Of a stretch of DNA of 64,000 nt, positions 26,068-38,201 are shown one piece after another. A program made the translations under genes and the position numbers. Within the stretch, counting starts at the first letter, position 1. Each line of letters starts with the position of its first letter. Source of the stretch: Alviniconcha marisindica (Eukaryota; Mollusca; Gastropoda; Provannidae); the NCBI GenBank assembly GCA_018857735.1, contig JABMCL010000376.1, forward strand, positions 446,001 through 510,000, in the 5' to 3' direction. The notes beneath the pieces are model-generated. The model did not search any database. It saw nothing but the letters and a program-made list of their open reading frames with translations, and was not told where the DNA came from.

Positions 26068-26885
26068 CAGTTATGTTTCAGGGGGAACCAAGCAGTGAAG
26101 CACAATGTCTGAGTAGGTTCAGTTATGTTTCAGGGGGAACCAAGCCGTGAAGCACAGTGTCTGAGTAGGTTCAGTTATGTTTCAGGGGGAACCAAGCAGT
26201 GAAGCACAGTGTCTGAGTAGGTTCAGTTGTGTTTCAGGGGGAACCAAGCAGTGAAGCACAGTGAGTAGGTTCAGTTATGTTTCAGGGGGAACCAAGCAGT
26301 GAAGCACAGTGTCTGAGTAGGTTCAGTTATGTTTCAGGGGGAACCAAGCAGTGAAGCACAGTGTCTGAGTAGGTTCAATTATGTTTCAGGGGGAACCAAG
26401 CGGTGAAGCACAGTGTCTGAGTAGGTTCAGTTATGTTTCAGGGGGAACCAAGCAGTGAAGCACAGTGTCTGAGTAGGTTCAATTATGTTTCAGGGGGAAC
26501 CAAGCGGTGAAGCACAATGTCTGAGTTCAGTTATGTTTCAGGGGAACCAAGCGCAGCATCTTGATAGGTTCAGTTATGTTTCAAGGGGAACCAAGCACAG
26601 CATCTCAATGGGTCCAGTTGTTTCAGGGGGAACCAAGCGCAGCATCTTGGTAGGTTCAGTTATGTTTCAAGGGGAACCAAGCACAGCATCTCAATAGGTC
26701 CAGTTGTTTCAGGGGGAACCAAGCGCAGCATCTTGATAGGTTCAGTTATGTTTCAAGGGGAACCAAGCACAGCATCTCAGTAGGTCCAGTTGTTTCAGGG
26801 GGAACCAAGTGCAGCATCTTGGTAGGTTTAGATATGTTTCAGGGGGAACCAAACACAGCATCTTGATAGGTTATGTTTCAGGGAG
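26068..26885. repeat. Two-part minisatellite with higher-order structure
   Basis: The first part (26,068-26,530) is about nine units of 52 bp built on TTATGTTTCAGGGGGAACCA plus AGTGAAGCACAGTGTCTGAG. The second part (26,530-26,885) uses a shorter unit of about 43 bp with CAGCATCTTGATAGG. Two variants alternate there to make a dimer of about 85 bp. Confidence 0.9.
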
Positions 26886-27140
26886 GCAGAAATGGGTATT
26901 ATCATATGAGAAAATATTTCAGTGTCCTGTAAAAGGAAATTTGTCTTCAGACATACCAGCAATGTAACGTTTATGAAAAATATTATTATTATTTAAATTT
27001 TTTAAAGGGTGATGGTGGGTAATTTCACCTACAGCATAAGACACACAGGTGAAATAATCAGTTCAAGAAAATTATAAAACTTGGCCAAGAATAAGAGGTT
27101 ATATCTTGTGTACATAATGGGTATCGGGATTGGGGGGTGC

Positions 27141-27458
27141 ACATAAAGAAATGGGGGGGGGGGGCAAAGTACTGGTATCTACATAATTAACTGGTGTGGG
27201 AAGAAGTAGCGTGCAAGTGAAACCAATCTAAAATTAGGGCAGGAAGAAGTAGCAGTGCATGCATGTGTATGTCTTCCACTCCCCCCTTCCCCCCTCCCCT
27301 CACATCCTCGTACATAAAGAAATGGGGGGGGGGGGCAAAGTACTGGTATCTACATAATTAACTGGTGTGGGAAGAAGTAGCATGCAAGTGAAACCAATCT
27401 AAAATTAGGGCAGGAAGAAGAAGTAGCAGTGTGTGCATGCGTATGTCTTCTCCTCCCC
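27141..27458. repeat. Direct duplication, offset 171 bp, each copy with a poly-G run
   Basis: ACATAAAGAAATGGGGGG and the following 120 bp at 27,141-27,275 are repeated at 27,312-27,458. The copies are nearly identical apart from G-run length and a few bases. Confidence 0.85.
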
Positions 27459-27737
27459 CTTCATCCTGGTGTAGTTCTGTGCAGCACTGATGTTGTCCCA
27501 GGCGTTCCTTAACTCGTCCACCCAGACATAGAGCTGAAGCCAAAGGAACCCATGATGGATTCACTGGAGCAGGACGCCAGCTGTTCATGCTAACCTTTAA
27601 CCTCAACCTTTGGGGTGACCTTGACCACACTCTTTGTTGACATTTGACGTGCTGCTTCTTCGACCTTGGCCCTGGTCATGGACCATGTGGGGGGGGGGTG
27701 ATCAATTCCGCATCATCCCTGCGGTGTCAAGGAGACA

Positions 27738-27835
27738 CCCAAACTCCAAGCACTGGTTTACGACAGCCTTCCTTCAACTGGAGGAAGGTGCTGGAAAGCG
27801 ATGCTCGGAGTGTGGGAGACACCTTGTCGCGCTGA
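27738..27835 (+). repeat. Dispersed repeat F, copy 1
   Basis: CTGGTTTACGACA, GGAGGAAGGTGC and GGAAAGCGATGCT..GAGTGTG match, in order, the minus strand of the window's right edge (63,915-64,000). The 143-codon ORF over this region is not a recognised protein; this repeat is the better explanation for part of it. Confidence 0.6.
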
Positions 27836-28059
27836 CCTTGTCAGCTGGAGGTCAAGTCAAGGTCATATCTTGCAGCCCCCCTGGACGCACTTCAAAATGT
27901 TCCATTGCCGCGTGCTACAATGACCATTTTCGTGCTTTGCCGGGATGCCCGTGGATTCACTCATCATCTCGTTACGTTACATTGCATTCTGCAGTCATTT
28001 CTAGTCCCATGTTCCACTTCTGCCTGCGTTTCTGCAACAGTGCAAGCCACGCGCATCAT

Positions 28060-28275
28060 CAGTGAGAGCCAGCAAGATGGTTTGGTTATGCGGGTCAGAC
28101 TGTGTGTTTTCATTACCATGCATCTGCCGGAGTTTTTTTTCAAGTATGTGGAAGCTTTTTCCATGATGGTAAATCTAAAAAGAGCGAGAGAAAGAAAATA
28201 CACCAAGTAGATGAACAAGAGATGAATTTACATCTCATTGTTTTAGAACAGATGGTTATGTAATGGTACATCAAA

Positions 28276-28308
<33 letters not shown>

Positions 28309-28325
28309 GTCTCGCTCTCTTTTTC

Positions 28326-28359
<34 letters not shown>

Positions 28360-28460
28360 ACCCATGAGTTGTACTTGCAGGTCAGACTATGTGTTTCTGC
28401 TATGTTGCATCTGCCTTTATTTTTAAAAGTATGTGTAAGCAAAGATTGTACAGTGGCGCA
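28060..28460. repeat. Local partial duplication around a (CT)(GTCT) tract
   Basis: GTCAGACTRTGTGTTT and CATCTGCC followed by a T-rich run, AAGTATGTG and AAGC occur at about 28,094-28,155 and again at 28,380-28,442. Between them lies a pyrimidine microsatellite (28,276-28,360). Nothing coding is recognised in 28,460-29,400. Confidence 0.55.
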
Positions 28461-29407
28461 AAATTTGCTTTAGCTATGCGATCTTCGGCGTAAGTCGTCG
28501 CCATGATGTAATGATGGTAACGGTAAAAAAGACGGAAAGAAAAAACACACGAATAGATAAACAAGAGTTGAGAATTCATGTTGCTAAGTTTAGAACCGAT
28601 GTTCATGTAATGGTACATTGTGTCTCTCATCCATTGACCCCCGCACCCCACCCCCCCTCCCCCCATCCATTTCTCAGCTTGATAATGCACAAGGCTCTGT
28701 TAAGTGAGTCTGCATATGCAAATTCCACCCCCTCCCATCACCACCACACTGCATTGCAGGAAGTGTTAGCCAGATACACAGTCACCAGTGTAAGTGTAGA
28801 AATGTAGACACATGTTGTGATTCACCCTACTCAACTTTGTGAATATAGGACTGGCTGTGCATCATAAGTATTCTTGGCCTTTTCTATTAAACACACACAC
28901 AAACACACACACACACACACAACAACAACAACAAAACGCACACCAAAACACAAAGTGTGTCATGCTTTGCTTTACATTTCTGACAGATGTTGATTGCTGG
29001 TGTGCACATTTTCTTCTTCTTTTTTTCTTTCTTTTTTGATAACAATTTTTACTGGTGCATTTTTCATACTACCCCCAGAAAGACACGATCTGGGGGCTCG
29101 GTGCGATGCAAACAGGAGGAAAATATAAAGCAGTGAAAAATTGTCTTTCACCCGTGTCCAGCAGCTGTGCATTAAAGATCACGATCTTGTCCACAGAGGA
29201 TTGTGACCTTTGTTTGTGCAGCGTAATCTCAGCAGTTTTCTGCTCATTGGAAGGTGGCTGCCTAACACAAGGAAGAGAAGAAGAAGACCTTGCTGGAGTT
29301 AATTTAGGTCGCAGGAGAAGGATTCAGGCTTGTTACTGACGCTAGCCCTCTCTCCTGTACACTGGGCTATGGGGCTATCGTCATCTGAATGGAGGGCTGT
29401 ATTGTCT

Positions 29408-30295
29408 GAAGGAAGCTTTGTCTTTGTTGGTGCTTTGTGTGTGTGTAGTGGGGGGGGGGGGTGCTCTTGGTTTCAATGCCACTGCATGCATGCAGAAGGA
29501 AAAGAACAGAAAACGGTGATGATCATGATATTATAACAAAACTGAGTAATTTTCACCTGCATCAATGTGCTAATCATCTGGAAAGTGGTAATGTATTGTC
29601 TAAAGCGAGGGCTGTCAGTAGTACTAACAAGGTAAAAGTCCTCCTGAGGTCTTTGTTGGTGCTTTTTTTCTCTCTTTTTTTCTTGGTTGGGGGCAGGTTG
29701 GGTGTGAGTGCTCTTGGTTTCAGTGCCACAGCATGCAGAAGGAGAAGAACAGAAAACGGTGATGATCATGAGATAACAAAACTGAGCAATTTTCACCAGC
29801 ATCAGTGTGCTAATCATCTGGAAAGTGGTAATGTATTGTCTAAAGTGAGGGCTGGTCAGTAGTACTAACAAGGCAAAGTCCTCCTNTCTGTGGTCAGACC
29901 GCATGTGTAAGAGTGGTAATGTATTGTCTAAAGTGAGGGCTGGTCAGTAGTACTAACAAGGCAAAGTCCTCCTTCTGTGGTCAGACCGCATGTGTAAGAG
30001 TGGTAATGTATTGTCTAAAGTGAGGGCTGGTCAGTAGTACTAACAAGGCAAAGTCCTCCTTCTGTGGTCAGACTGCATTTGTAATAGAAGTGAGCCAGTA
30101 GTACAACAAGCAAAGTCCTCCTTCTGTGGTCAGACCGCATGTGTAAGATGATGGTAGACTCGTATACTGTCCTCCTTCTTTAGAGAGGTAAGAGTGGTAA
30201 TGTATTGTCTAAAGTGAGGGCTGTGTCAGTAGTACTAACAAGGCAAAGTCCTCCTTCTGTGGTCAGACTGCATTTGTAATAGAAGTGATCCATGC
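29408..30295. repeat. Nested duplications: 229-bp pair then about 86-bp array, with one N
   Basis: A block starting at TCTTTGTTGGTGCTTT (29,421) is repeated at 29,650. Its last part then continues as units of about 86 bp containing GTGGTAATGTATTGTCTAAA and GTACTAACAAGGCAAAGTCC, at about 29,826, 29,913 and 29,999, with degraded units to 30,295. The N at about 29,886 lies inside the array and suggests assembly trouble. Confidence 0.85.
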
Positions 30296-31889
30296 CATGC
30301 AGAATTCCCAGCCAACTAAGAAAATACACAGAAGGCCTTGGGTGTGTTCTGAGCAATTATAGATGCATGACACTCACACTGTTCTTACCTGATCCAGAGA
30401 GGGGTTGGTTGATATTTGATATTTAATGCCCAGTCAACCACCAAGACCACAATGGGGCAAAACACAAGTAAATGTTTCATTCACTGTTCATGTCACAGTA
30501 TATCATTATGTGAAGAGGACTGAGAGGGATTTTTAAAAAATGGAGTTGAATGAACTGGGAAGGCAGAAAAGCAGAATTCCTGGCAGTCTAAGACAGTAGA
30601 AGCATCCTTTCTGCATTCGTGGTACCCCACCAAGGGTTCCAGAGATGGACAGTGAATATGCATGCAGTATTAGCATGCAGACACTGAGATGCAAGCAAGC
30701 AGCTTCCTTCGCTGTAGTTGTTATAGAACTTTGCTTAAAGCACAGACTGTTTCCCTTATCCTGTGGTTTAGACAAACACCATACTCACGCTTGAACTGAT
30801 CAAACCAAATAACCCAGCACTGTTGCACATATCTTTCATCCTGGACGGAAGCTTTGCTATCTCTGTATATCCGTGCTTTGAGCCATAAGGTAGGCACTTT
30901 ATAAATTGCCAGTATCATTATCATTATTGTGATGTCATAAGTATGACAACATTTTATGATAATTATGTGTGTATTATACTGTCTCAGTCCCATGCATCGA
31001 CATGTGTACATCAAGCTTGTGATAAACTGATGGGAAAGAAACGGAGGAGTATGTGTGTATGTTTGTATGACTTTCAGATGTTGCCTCATCCTCTGTATTC
31101 ATGAACTGGATAAATGTCTTACCAGTCTGTGGCTTTGTGGTTAAAATGACAGGTAAATATTCCGTTTTTCCCACAGACGTCCATAAGCTCACAGGAACAG
31201 TCAAAATGTTATAGTCCTTTAATTGTTTGATGTTTTACACCCATTTGTCTGCTAAGGTCATACCAGGAGAAGACGCACGTCGTTGCATCAAATCACAAGG
31301 AAAAGACTAATTCACAGTTCAAAACACGTATTATGTTTGAAGGGCTGGCTAAAAAATGAGGTTGAATGAACTGGAGAAGTGGAAAATTACAAAGTAAAAA
31401 TTCCTAGCAGCACTAAAAACAACAACCAAAAAATCTGTATCCAATTGTTGATGGATGGACTGGTGTGCATGCTCACAAACTTCAATCAAAGATGACCAAT
31501 CAAATTGTTGTTTTTCATTCTCAGGACAAAATACCCACCGCATATTCATCAATAATTGCAAACTTGACTGATTTCAAAATCTGGTGCGTGTGTTTTAGCC
31601 GCAAAGTCTCAGACTCGTGCATGTTGTAAGCCAGGCTTATGTTTGACACACTGAATGTTTGAACGTTATTATCATTATTACTTCAGCTTTACACAAAAAA
31701 TCCCAATCTTATTTTGTTTGTTTGTCTGGTCTTTTTTCCTCAGTATTTTGTTAACTTCAAGCTGAGCAGGCAATATTCATCTTGGTTTCAGGATGGCCTT
31801 TACACACTAACAGGAACCCCCAGGCCAAGACATAAGTTGGCTTGAAAATGCTCAAATATATCCATTTGCAGGCTTTACATGGTTTTTCT

Positions 31890-32140
31890 ACCGATGTTTA
31901 CCCAAAAGAAGTACTCTGTTGCTTCAGTCTTGCTCTCCTCTGGGCGCAGCCATATTGGTTTGATTGCTCTTCGCCAAGGAAGAGCAGAAAAGGGTTGGCT
32001 CATGACATAATAGACACTTCTGCTACACATGCAGGCCCTCTTCATGATGTCACAGACAGATTTTTTTGCCAGATGCAGAATAGCATTAGAAACACTCAAG
32101 GCTGTGTGTTCGCAACTTCCTAACCTCACTTTTTAACAAC
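31890..32140 (+). repeat. Dispersed repeat C, copy 1
   Basis: This aligns with 40,370-40,610. Both have AAGTACTYTGYTGCTTCAG, a CTCTTC..GGRYGCAGC segment, GARCAGRAAAAGG, a GATGTCAC/GACGTCAC-like site, TGCCAGA and GCTGTGTKTTC. No ORF is conserved between the two, so this is a repeat, not a gene. Confidence 0.6.
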
Positions 32141-32171
32141 TTAGACCATAACAAATCAACTGAAAAATTGC

Positions 32172-32385
32172 CGTAAGTGTAGCTTTTTGACTGTTTCCAC
32201 TGATAGGGCCACCAATGTTTGTTTGCCTGGGGTCTCCTTTGAGTGCGGAAGGCAATGGCTGGAAAACTACAAATGCTGTAAATGTAGCTTTTTAACTGTT
32301 TCCACTGATAGAGCCAGCAATACTTGTTTGCCTGGGGTCTCCTTTGAGTGCGGAAGGCAATGGCTGGAAAACTATAGTGACTTTG
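32172..32385. repeat. Two-copy tandem repeat, about 108 bp
   Basis: TAGCTTTTTGACTGTTTCCA and a following block ending GGCAATGGCTGGAAAACTA are repeated once, nearly identically. No other content was recognised between here and 34,400 except CA, GT and poly-C runs (32,640-32,720; 33,530-33,565; 32,896; 33,327). Confidence 0.85.
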
Positions 32386-33525
32386 AAGAGAAATGCACAC
32401 TGCAGCTGAAATTCAAAGCCACAAGCCAGCAATGTGTGTGGACTCTCTCTGTGTGAAAATAAGACTGGTATTCGCACAGCTTTGTATTTTCTCTTGCACA
32501 GAGTGACTGGCTCTGTTTTTGTTTGTCATTTTTTGACAGGTATGCATAATAAAAAAATAGCGTACTCTTTTATGTGCTGTTTCTCCAGAGTGGAGCACAT
32601 GGCCTGTTACAAAGCAAAGAACCCAAACACAGTCAAAACAAACTTCTGCTCACACACGCGTGCACACATAATCACACACACACGTGCATGCAGGCACGCA
32701 CACACACACACACACAAAGTCAATAGGATAGCTTGAAGAGGAGAAATTTCAAGGATGATTTGAAAGACGTGACTGGTGTCGCATAGGAATGACATCAGTA
32801 TGTGCAATCACATGACTCCTGACCAAAGGAATTAACCGCCATTTCATTTCTCATGATTACTATTTTTTGGTGCAAAAGATTGTGCCCTAGAACCCCCCCC
32901 CCCCCCCCATGCCCTTAGTTTTGGCAAGAAGAAAGGTGCAAGGTTGATGAACAAACGCCTTTGAACTGTACACATTCTGTAAGGTATGAGGATGTTGTAA
33001 TAATTCCCTTCTGGTGGTGGAAAATCTTGAAAGGATGATTTCATATACATATATACATGTGCATGTGATCTTTTGACTCCTGCTCGATCAGCGTAGTTGC
33101 TCACAGTTGCTTATATATGATATGTTTTCTATGACGATTGAAGTCATTCGACGTTCCACAATGTTTCTGTTCTTTATGATGCTACATGTATTTCTTGAGT
33201 TTGTTATTTTGAATGTAATATGTCGATAATAAAGAAGTCAAATTCTCCACCAATGTTTGGTGTCACTGTTGTCTGCTTGGAGTTTTTCACCTGAGCTGGG
33301 GTAAAGAGATTCAATTCCCAATGCTCCCCCCCCCCCCCCACACACACACACTTCAATCTAAAAAAAAATGAACTTGAGTAAAAGGTTTTGCTTTGAAACA
33401 GAATTTCCATTTGCCAACTTTGGTACACACTTTATTTTGGGGTGGTGGTGGTCAGTTACTTGATGTTATTTGTTGTCTGTGTGTGGGCATACACATGAGT
33501 TTGCATGTGCATATGCATGTGTGCA

Positions 33526-33566
<41 letters not shown>

Positions 33567-34554
33567 ACACATGAGAGAGAGAGAGAGAGATGCATCTCTC
33601 AGGATGGTACTTATGCCATTATGCAAAAAAATACAGTGCTCAAACTTCACTCACAAGTCACATACCAGTACTATTTATTTTGTTCAAAAGATCTCCAAAA
33701 CCACTGCATTCTGATACCTGTAGAAACTGATGTGGTACAAATGCTACACAATAACACAGATTTGCATTATTGTGCAGTATTTGTACAACAGTTCTTACCA
33801 GTCTGTCCTTACACTGGCAAAGTAAGTACAAAAGGTAACTTACAAAAACACAAACAACAACAACAAAATTCACATTCCTCTGACCTGGTTCTGGACTTCT
33901 GCCACAAAGTGCTGTTGATTTAATATAATAATAAAGAATAACAGAAATTTCTAAAGCACCTATCATATGGTTCAAAACAGTAATCATCAAAAAAAAGATT
34001 TGTTTTAAATCACGAGCCAATAAGCAACATAAAAGATGAGCCATGCCTTAAAAATGGTTTGTGTGAAAGCTCTGAAACTGTCAATAAACAGTTAAAAGTT
34101 GGTGGATTTTATTGTGAAAGGACAGAAATGTGGTGGTACACCCCCCACGCACCCCATAAACAAAAAACCACACACACCACCAACTTCTTTAGAAGACAAA
34201 GTCTAGTTCACACAATCTCAAGTTCAGTAGATACTCCAGCGCTGCACCGGTATCGCTCAAGTTTGTGTTGTTTGTTTGTCTTCATCAGTCTGCTACATGC
34301 CTTTGACACCTTACTCCCAGGCAAGCTATCAGTATCACAGCACAAAGTACCGGGAAAAGAAGTTACAGTATTCACTCTCACGCATAACCATTTATTCATG
34401 CACACCAGCACAGTGCTTCACTAAGCAATGCAACAAATGAAGTCTATGCAACATACATGCACAGTATAAACAGGGTCACGGGCCAGCTGATGGCGGAACT
34501 GTGTGCATTCGTTTCTGTTCACCTTCATTTCTAGAATCTTCAACAACAAAAAGG

Positions 34555-35190
34555 GGGTGGGGGGGGGGGGGGGGGGGGGGGGGAGTGGGTGGTGTGTGTG
34601 TGTGTGTGGGAGGGGGTCCTTTCTGAAGCTCTCTGAACTTTCCCATTCCACTGTGTTACTGAATGTTTTTCACCCTGATATAATGGCACTGGCTGACAAG
34701 AACTTTCCCATTCCACTGTGTTACTGAATGTTTTTCACCCTGATATAATGGCACTGGCTGACAATACCAATTCACTTACTTACTCTCCTCACCATCGATA
34801 GAGAGGGGATGGGGTGGGGGAGGGGGAGGTTCCTTTCCAAAGCTCCCTGAACTTTTCCCATTCCATTGCGTTACTGAATGTTTTACAAGGTGAAGTCCTC
34901 ATCACCATCAATAGAGAGGGGATGGGGTGGGGGAGGGGGAGGTTCCTTTCCAAAGCTCCCTGAACATTTCCCATTCCATTGCGTTACTGAATGTTTTACA
35001 AGGTGAAGTCTTCATCACCATCAATAGAGAGGGGATGGGGTGGGGGAGGGGGAGGTTCCTTTCCAAAGCTCCCTGAACTTTTCCTATTCCATTGCGTTAC
35101 TGAATGTTTTACAAGGTGAAGTCCTCATCACCATCAATAGAGGGGGTGGGGGGTCCTTTCTGAAGCTCTCTGAACTTTCCCATTCCACTC
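34555..35190. repeat. Poly-G run followed by 65-bp and about 113-bp tandem repeats
   Basis: A G run of about 28 bp (34,556-34,583) is followed by two 65-bp units (TTACTGAATGTTTTTCACCC...). Then come three to four units of about 113 bp containing GAGAGGGGATGGGGTGGGGG, TTCCTTTCCAAAGCTCCCTG and TTACTGAATGTTTTACAAGG. The longer unit shares its TTACTGAATGTTTT core with the shorter one, so one grew from the other. CACCCTGATATAATGGCACT in the first units resembles a SINE B tail. Confidence 0.85.
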
Positions 35191-35699
35191 CGGTGTACAT
35201 TTGCCAGCAAACAGCATCAACTGATGCGGAGGTAATTAGATATGTAGATGTAATTAGTGTTCTACATGAAATTGCAGCAATTATGCAATTCCCTGGAGTC
35301 AAATTTTTTTCTGCACATTTGAATGAGTTAAATCCAAGAATGAGCTAACCTAGTACCAGAAACATTTCAACCAACTGCAGCCTGTTTCATGGCAAGAAAA
35401 ACCAACCCCAAAGTCAGAACGCAGCTGCCTGAATGAATGTGTGCCAAATCGCATCCAGCTCCGCTGGCATGTAGAAGTCCTGGTCGAAGAAATGAGCAAA
35501 GTGTTTGCTTTCCAAAAGAGACTGGCTCTCATCCCTAACTAGCCTGGTCTGGGCGCAGACTGAGCTGTAATATTCCATTTTTTAACTCCTAACACAAAGG
35601 TCCCCATAATTCTGTCTGTATAAGCTGCAGAGCCTTCACAAGCACACTTTCTGCGCAGCCGTTTCCACAGTCTCTTTGTCGATAGCACGACTCTCGCTT

Positions 35700-36130
35700 C
35701 AGTTCCTACTGTGCAAGGGTCAAGGCCACTGATGTGACCCATTTCTTTTGTCAGAGGGTCAAGACCACTGCTATGACCAATTCCTCTTATGCAAGGGTCA
35801 AGGCCACTGCTGTGACCTGCTTCTCTTGTCCAAGGGTCAAGGCCACTCCTAGGGTCAATTCCTCTTGTGCACCAGTGAGGGCCATGGCTATGACCAATTC
35901 CACTTGTCCAAATGTCAAGGCCATTCAAAGTGACCATTCCTCCTGGTCCAAGGATCTCACTGCTATGGCCAACTCCTCCTGTCCAACCGTCAAGGCCCCT
36001 GCCATGACCAATTCTGCTCATCCAAAGGTCAAGGCCATTAAAAAAAGAAAAAAAGTTCCTCTCGTCCAAAGGTCAAGGCCACTGTTGCAAGCAGTTCCTC
36101 TTGTCCAAGGGTCGACGCCACTCACTCTCT
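35700..36130. repeat. About 33-bp minisatellite just 3' of GFM1, with TCAAGGCCA motifs
   Basis: Degenerate units lie 170-600 bp beyond the GFM1 stop, so probably in its 3' UTR. The 33-bp period keeps long frames open on both strands (176 and 146 codons, Gly/Leu/Asp-rich), which I treat as artefacts. Exact TCAAGGCCA, the NR5A-type nuclear-receptor monomer consensus (YCAAGGYCA), occurs at 35,720, 35,798, 35,837, 35,915, 36,029 and 36,073. Confidence 0.8.
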
Positions 36131-36299
36131 CTCTTGACCACTTTCACGAAAATCACTCCCCAAACTCTCACTGAATCTGTCGATGGCACTCTGTCTGTTG
36201 CTTTGCTGCACTCTGTCTGTCGCTTTTGCTGACACTACTCTCTTTCTCTCTCACTCTCTCTTTCTTACGCTACGCTGTCTACCACTCCCTTCACAGCTG

Positions 36300-37658
36300 T
36301 CAGTTCCTCTTCTTTTTCTTACTGTCCGCCTGGGAGGAGTCCTCAAACTGAGTGATGAGCTCCTCCTGAGTCTGGGGGAGCGCCGGGCAGTAGCGACTGT
36401 ACTCCATGGTGAACTCCCCTTTGCCCTGTGTCAGGGAGCGCAGCTCCGTGGCATAGCCGAACATTTCGTTCAGGGGAACCTGTGAAAGATGGAAACACAA
36501 CTGCCGGTCAGAGAGGGTCTGTCTAGCTATCTTTTTGCTTAATGTCCTCAGATGCTAAAGAGCATATTAGGGACAATCTGTAAAGCTAGCTTGTCTTGGC
36601 TATAAAGGCTCTGGACTTTATACATAATATATATTTAGTCTTTTTTCTTTTTCTTTTCTTTTTTCAACTGTTGCTTCAGGTCCAGGAGACCATAAGGACT
36701 ATCATACAGATGGGGAGCCCAGGATGTCCACTTCGGCTTTCACACAGCTCCTGAGCTCTGAGTTTGTACAGATTTCGGTCTGTGCCAATACAGAGTTGGG
36801 TCTGAGTATACACAGATTTGGGTCTGAGTTTACATACACTGCAACAGTGGCTGTTCTGCAGCTTAGGATTCAAGTTCACTTTGTTGAGACAATATCTCCA
36901 GTCTGTTGTGAGTGCTTTAAATGCAAGACTTTTTTGTGTGCTTGTTGTTGGTGTCGTTACTTTCATTCTTCCCCTCCTCTTTTTGATCCCATATTTTTTC
37001 CTGCGTAAAGACCAGTTTCCTCAAAGTCAGCAGAAGCATCATTTTACTTGAAAATCAAATCACGACACCATTTCAACTTCCTCAGTTTGAAGGTAGTGTG
37101 TTATACACTCTGCTCAGCTCACCTCGCAGTAAATGGTGAAATACCCCTCGTTGGCGTCCGTGCCGGTGACGATGGCGTGCCGCTTGGTCAGGCCGGACAT
37201 GACGCCACCTTGGTACTCCTGGGGAGCGTTCACCTCCACCAGCATCACCGGCTCCAAGATCTGCCACTGACCCTCCTCATACACTGGACGCAGGAACACA
37301 AAATCAACACACAAGGGAGTTAATTAGTGCTCAAAAGATGTCACACAAAGACCTGAGTCGCCCACGGTAACTCACCTGACATGCATACAAGGTATTTAAA
37401 CTCTGGGCGTGAAACACCAAGTTACTTACTTAGTTACTTACAAACTCCACCAGAGGTACATCCTCAAATTTGCAAATCAGATTTGCAGGAAGACAAAGGA
37501 CAAAGAAACTGGCTGATGCATGCAACTGAACTACAAACACACAAGCAGCTGCAAGAGCAGCACTATCCATCCCTACCAGTGTCAGTGTTTTTTAGAGTCT
37601 GCTAGCTGCAGTGTCATGGGGATTTGTCTCCCCTCCCTCCTCCTTGTTGCATTCCTTC

Positions 37659-37710
<52 letters not shown>

Positions 37711-37755
37711 CGTGTGCGTGTGTGTGAGTGTGTGTATGTGAGTGTGTGTATGTGT

Positions 37756-37803
<48 letters not shown>

Positions 37804-38125
37804 AGGAATACAATATTGTGACTGTTATAGTTATCATCACTGAGGTTTTAATCAATACATTTTTGTTGATCTTTAGAGTCTGCTAGCTGCAACACCATGG
37901 GATTTGTCTCCACCCTCCCTCACTCCTCATTACATTCCTTGTGTGTGTATGTGTTGTGTGTGTGTGTGTGTGTGTGTGCGTGGTGTGTGAGGAATACAAT
38001 ATTGTGACTGTTATAGTTGTCATTACTGAGGTTTTAATCAATACATTTTTGTTGATCTTTAGAGTCTGCTAGCTGCAACACCATGCGGATTTGTCTCCAC
38101 CCTCCCTCACTCCTCATTACATTCC

Positions 38126-38201
<76 letters not shown>

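Noticed and set aside
27634..28065. 143-codon plus-strand ORF
   Set aside because: No recognisable domain, overlapping frames also open, and part of it is dispersed repeat F.
35539..36174. Long ORFs on both strands downstream of GFM1
   Set aside because: By-products of a 33-bp minisatellite; composition follows the repeat and no domain is seen.
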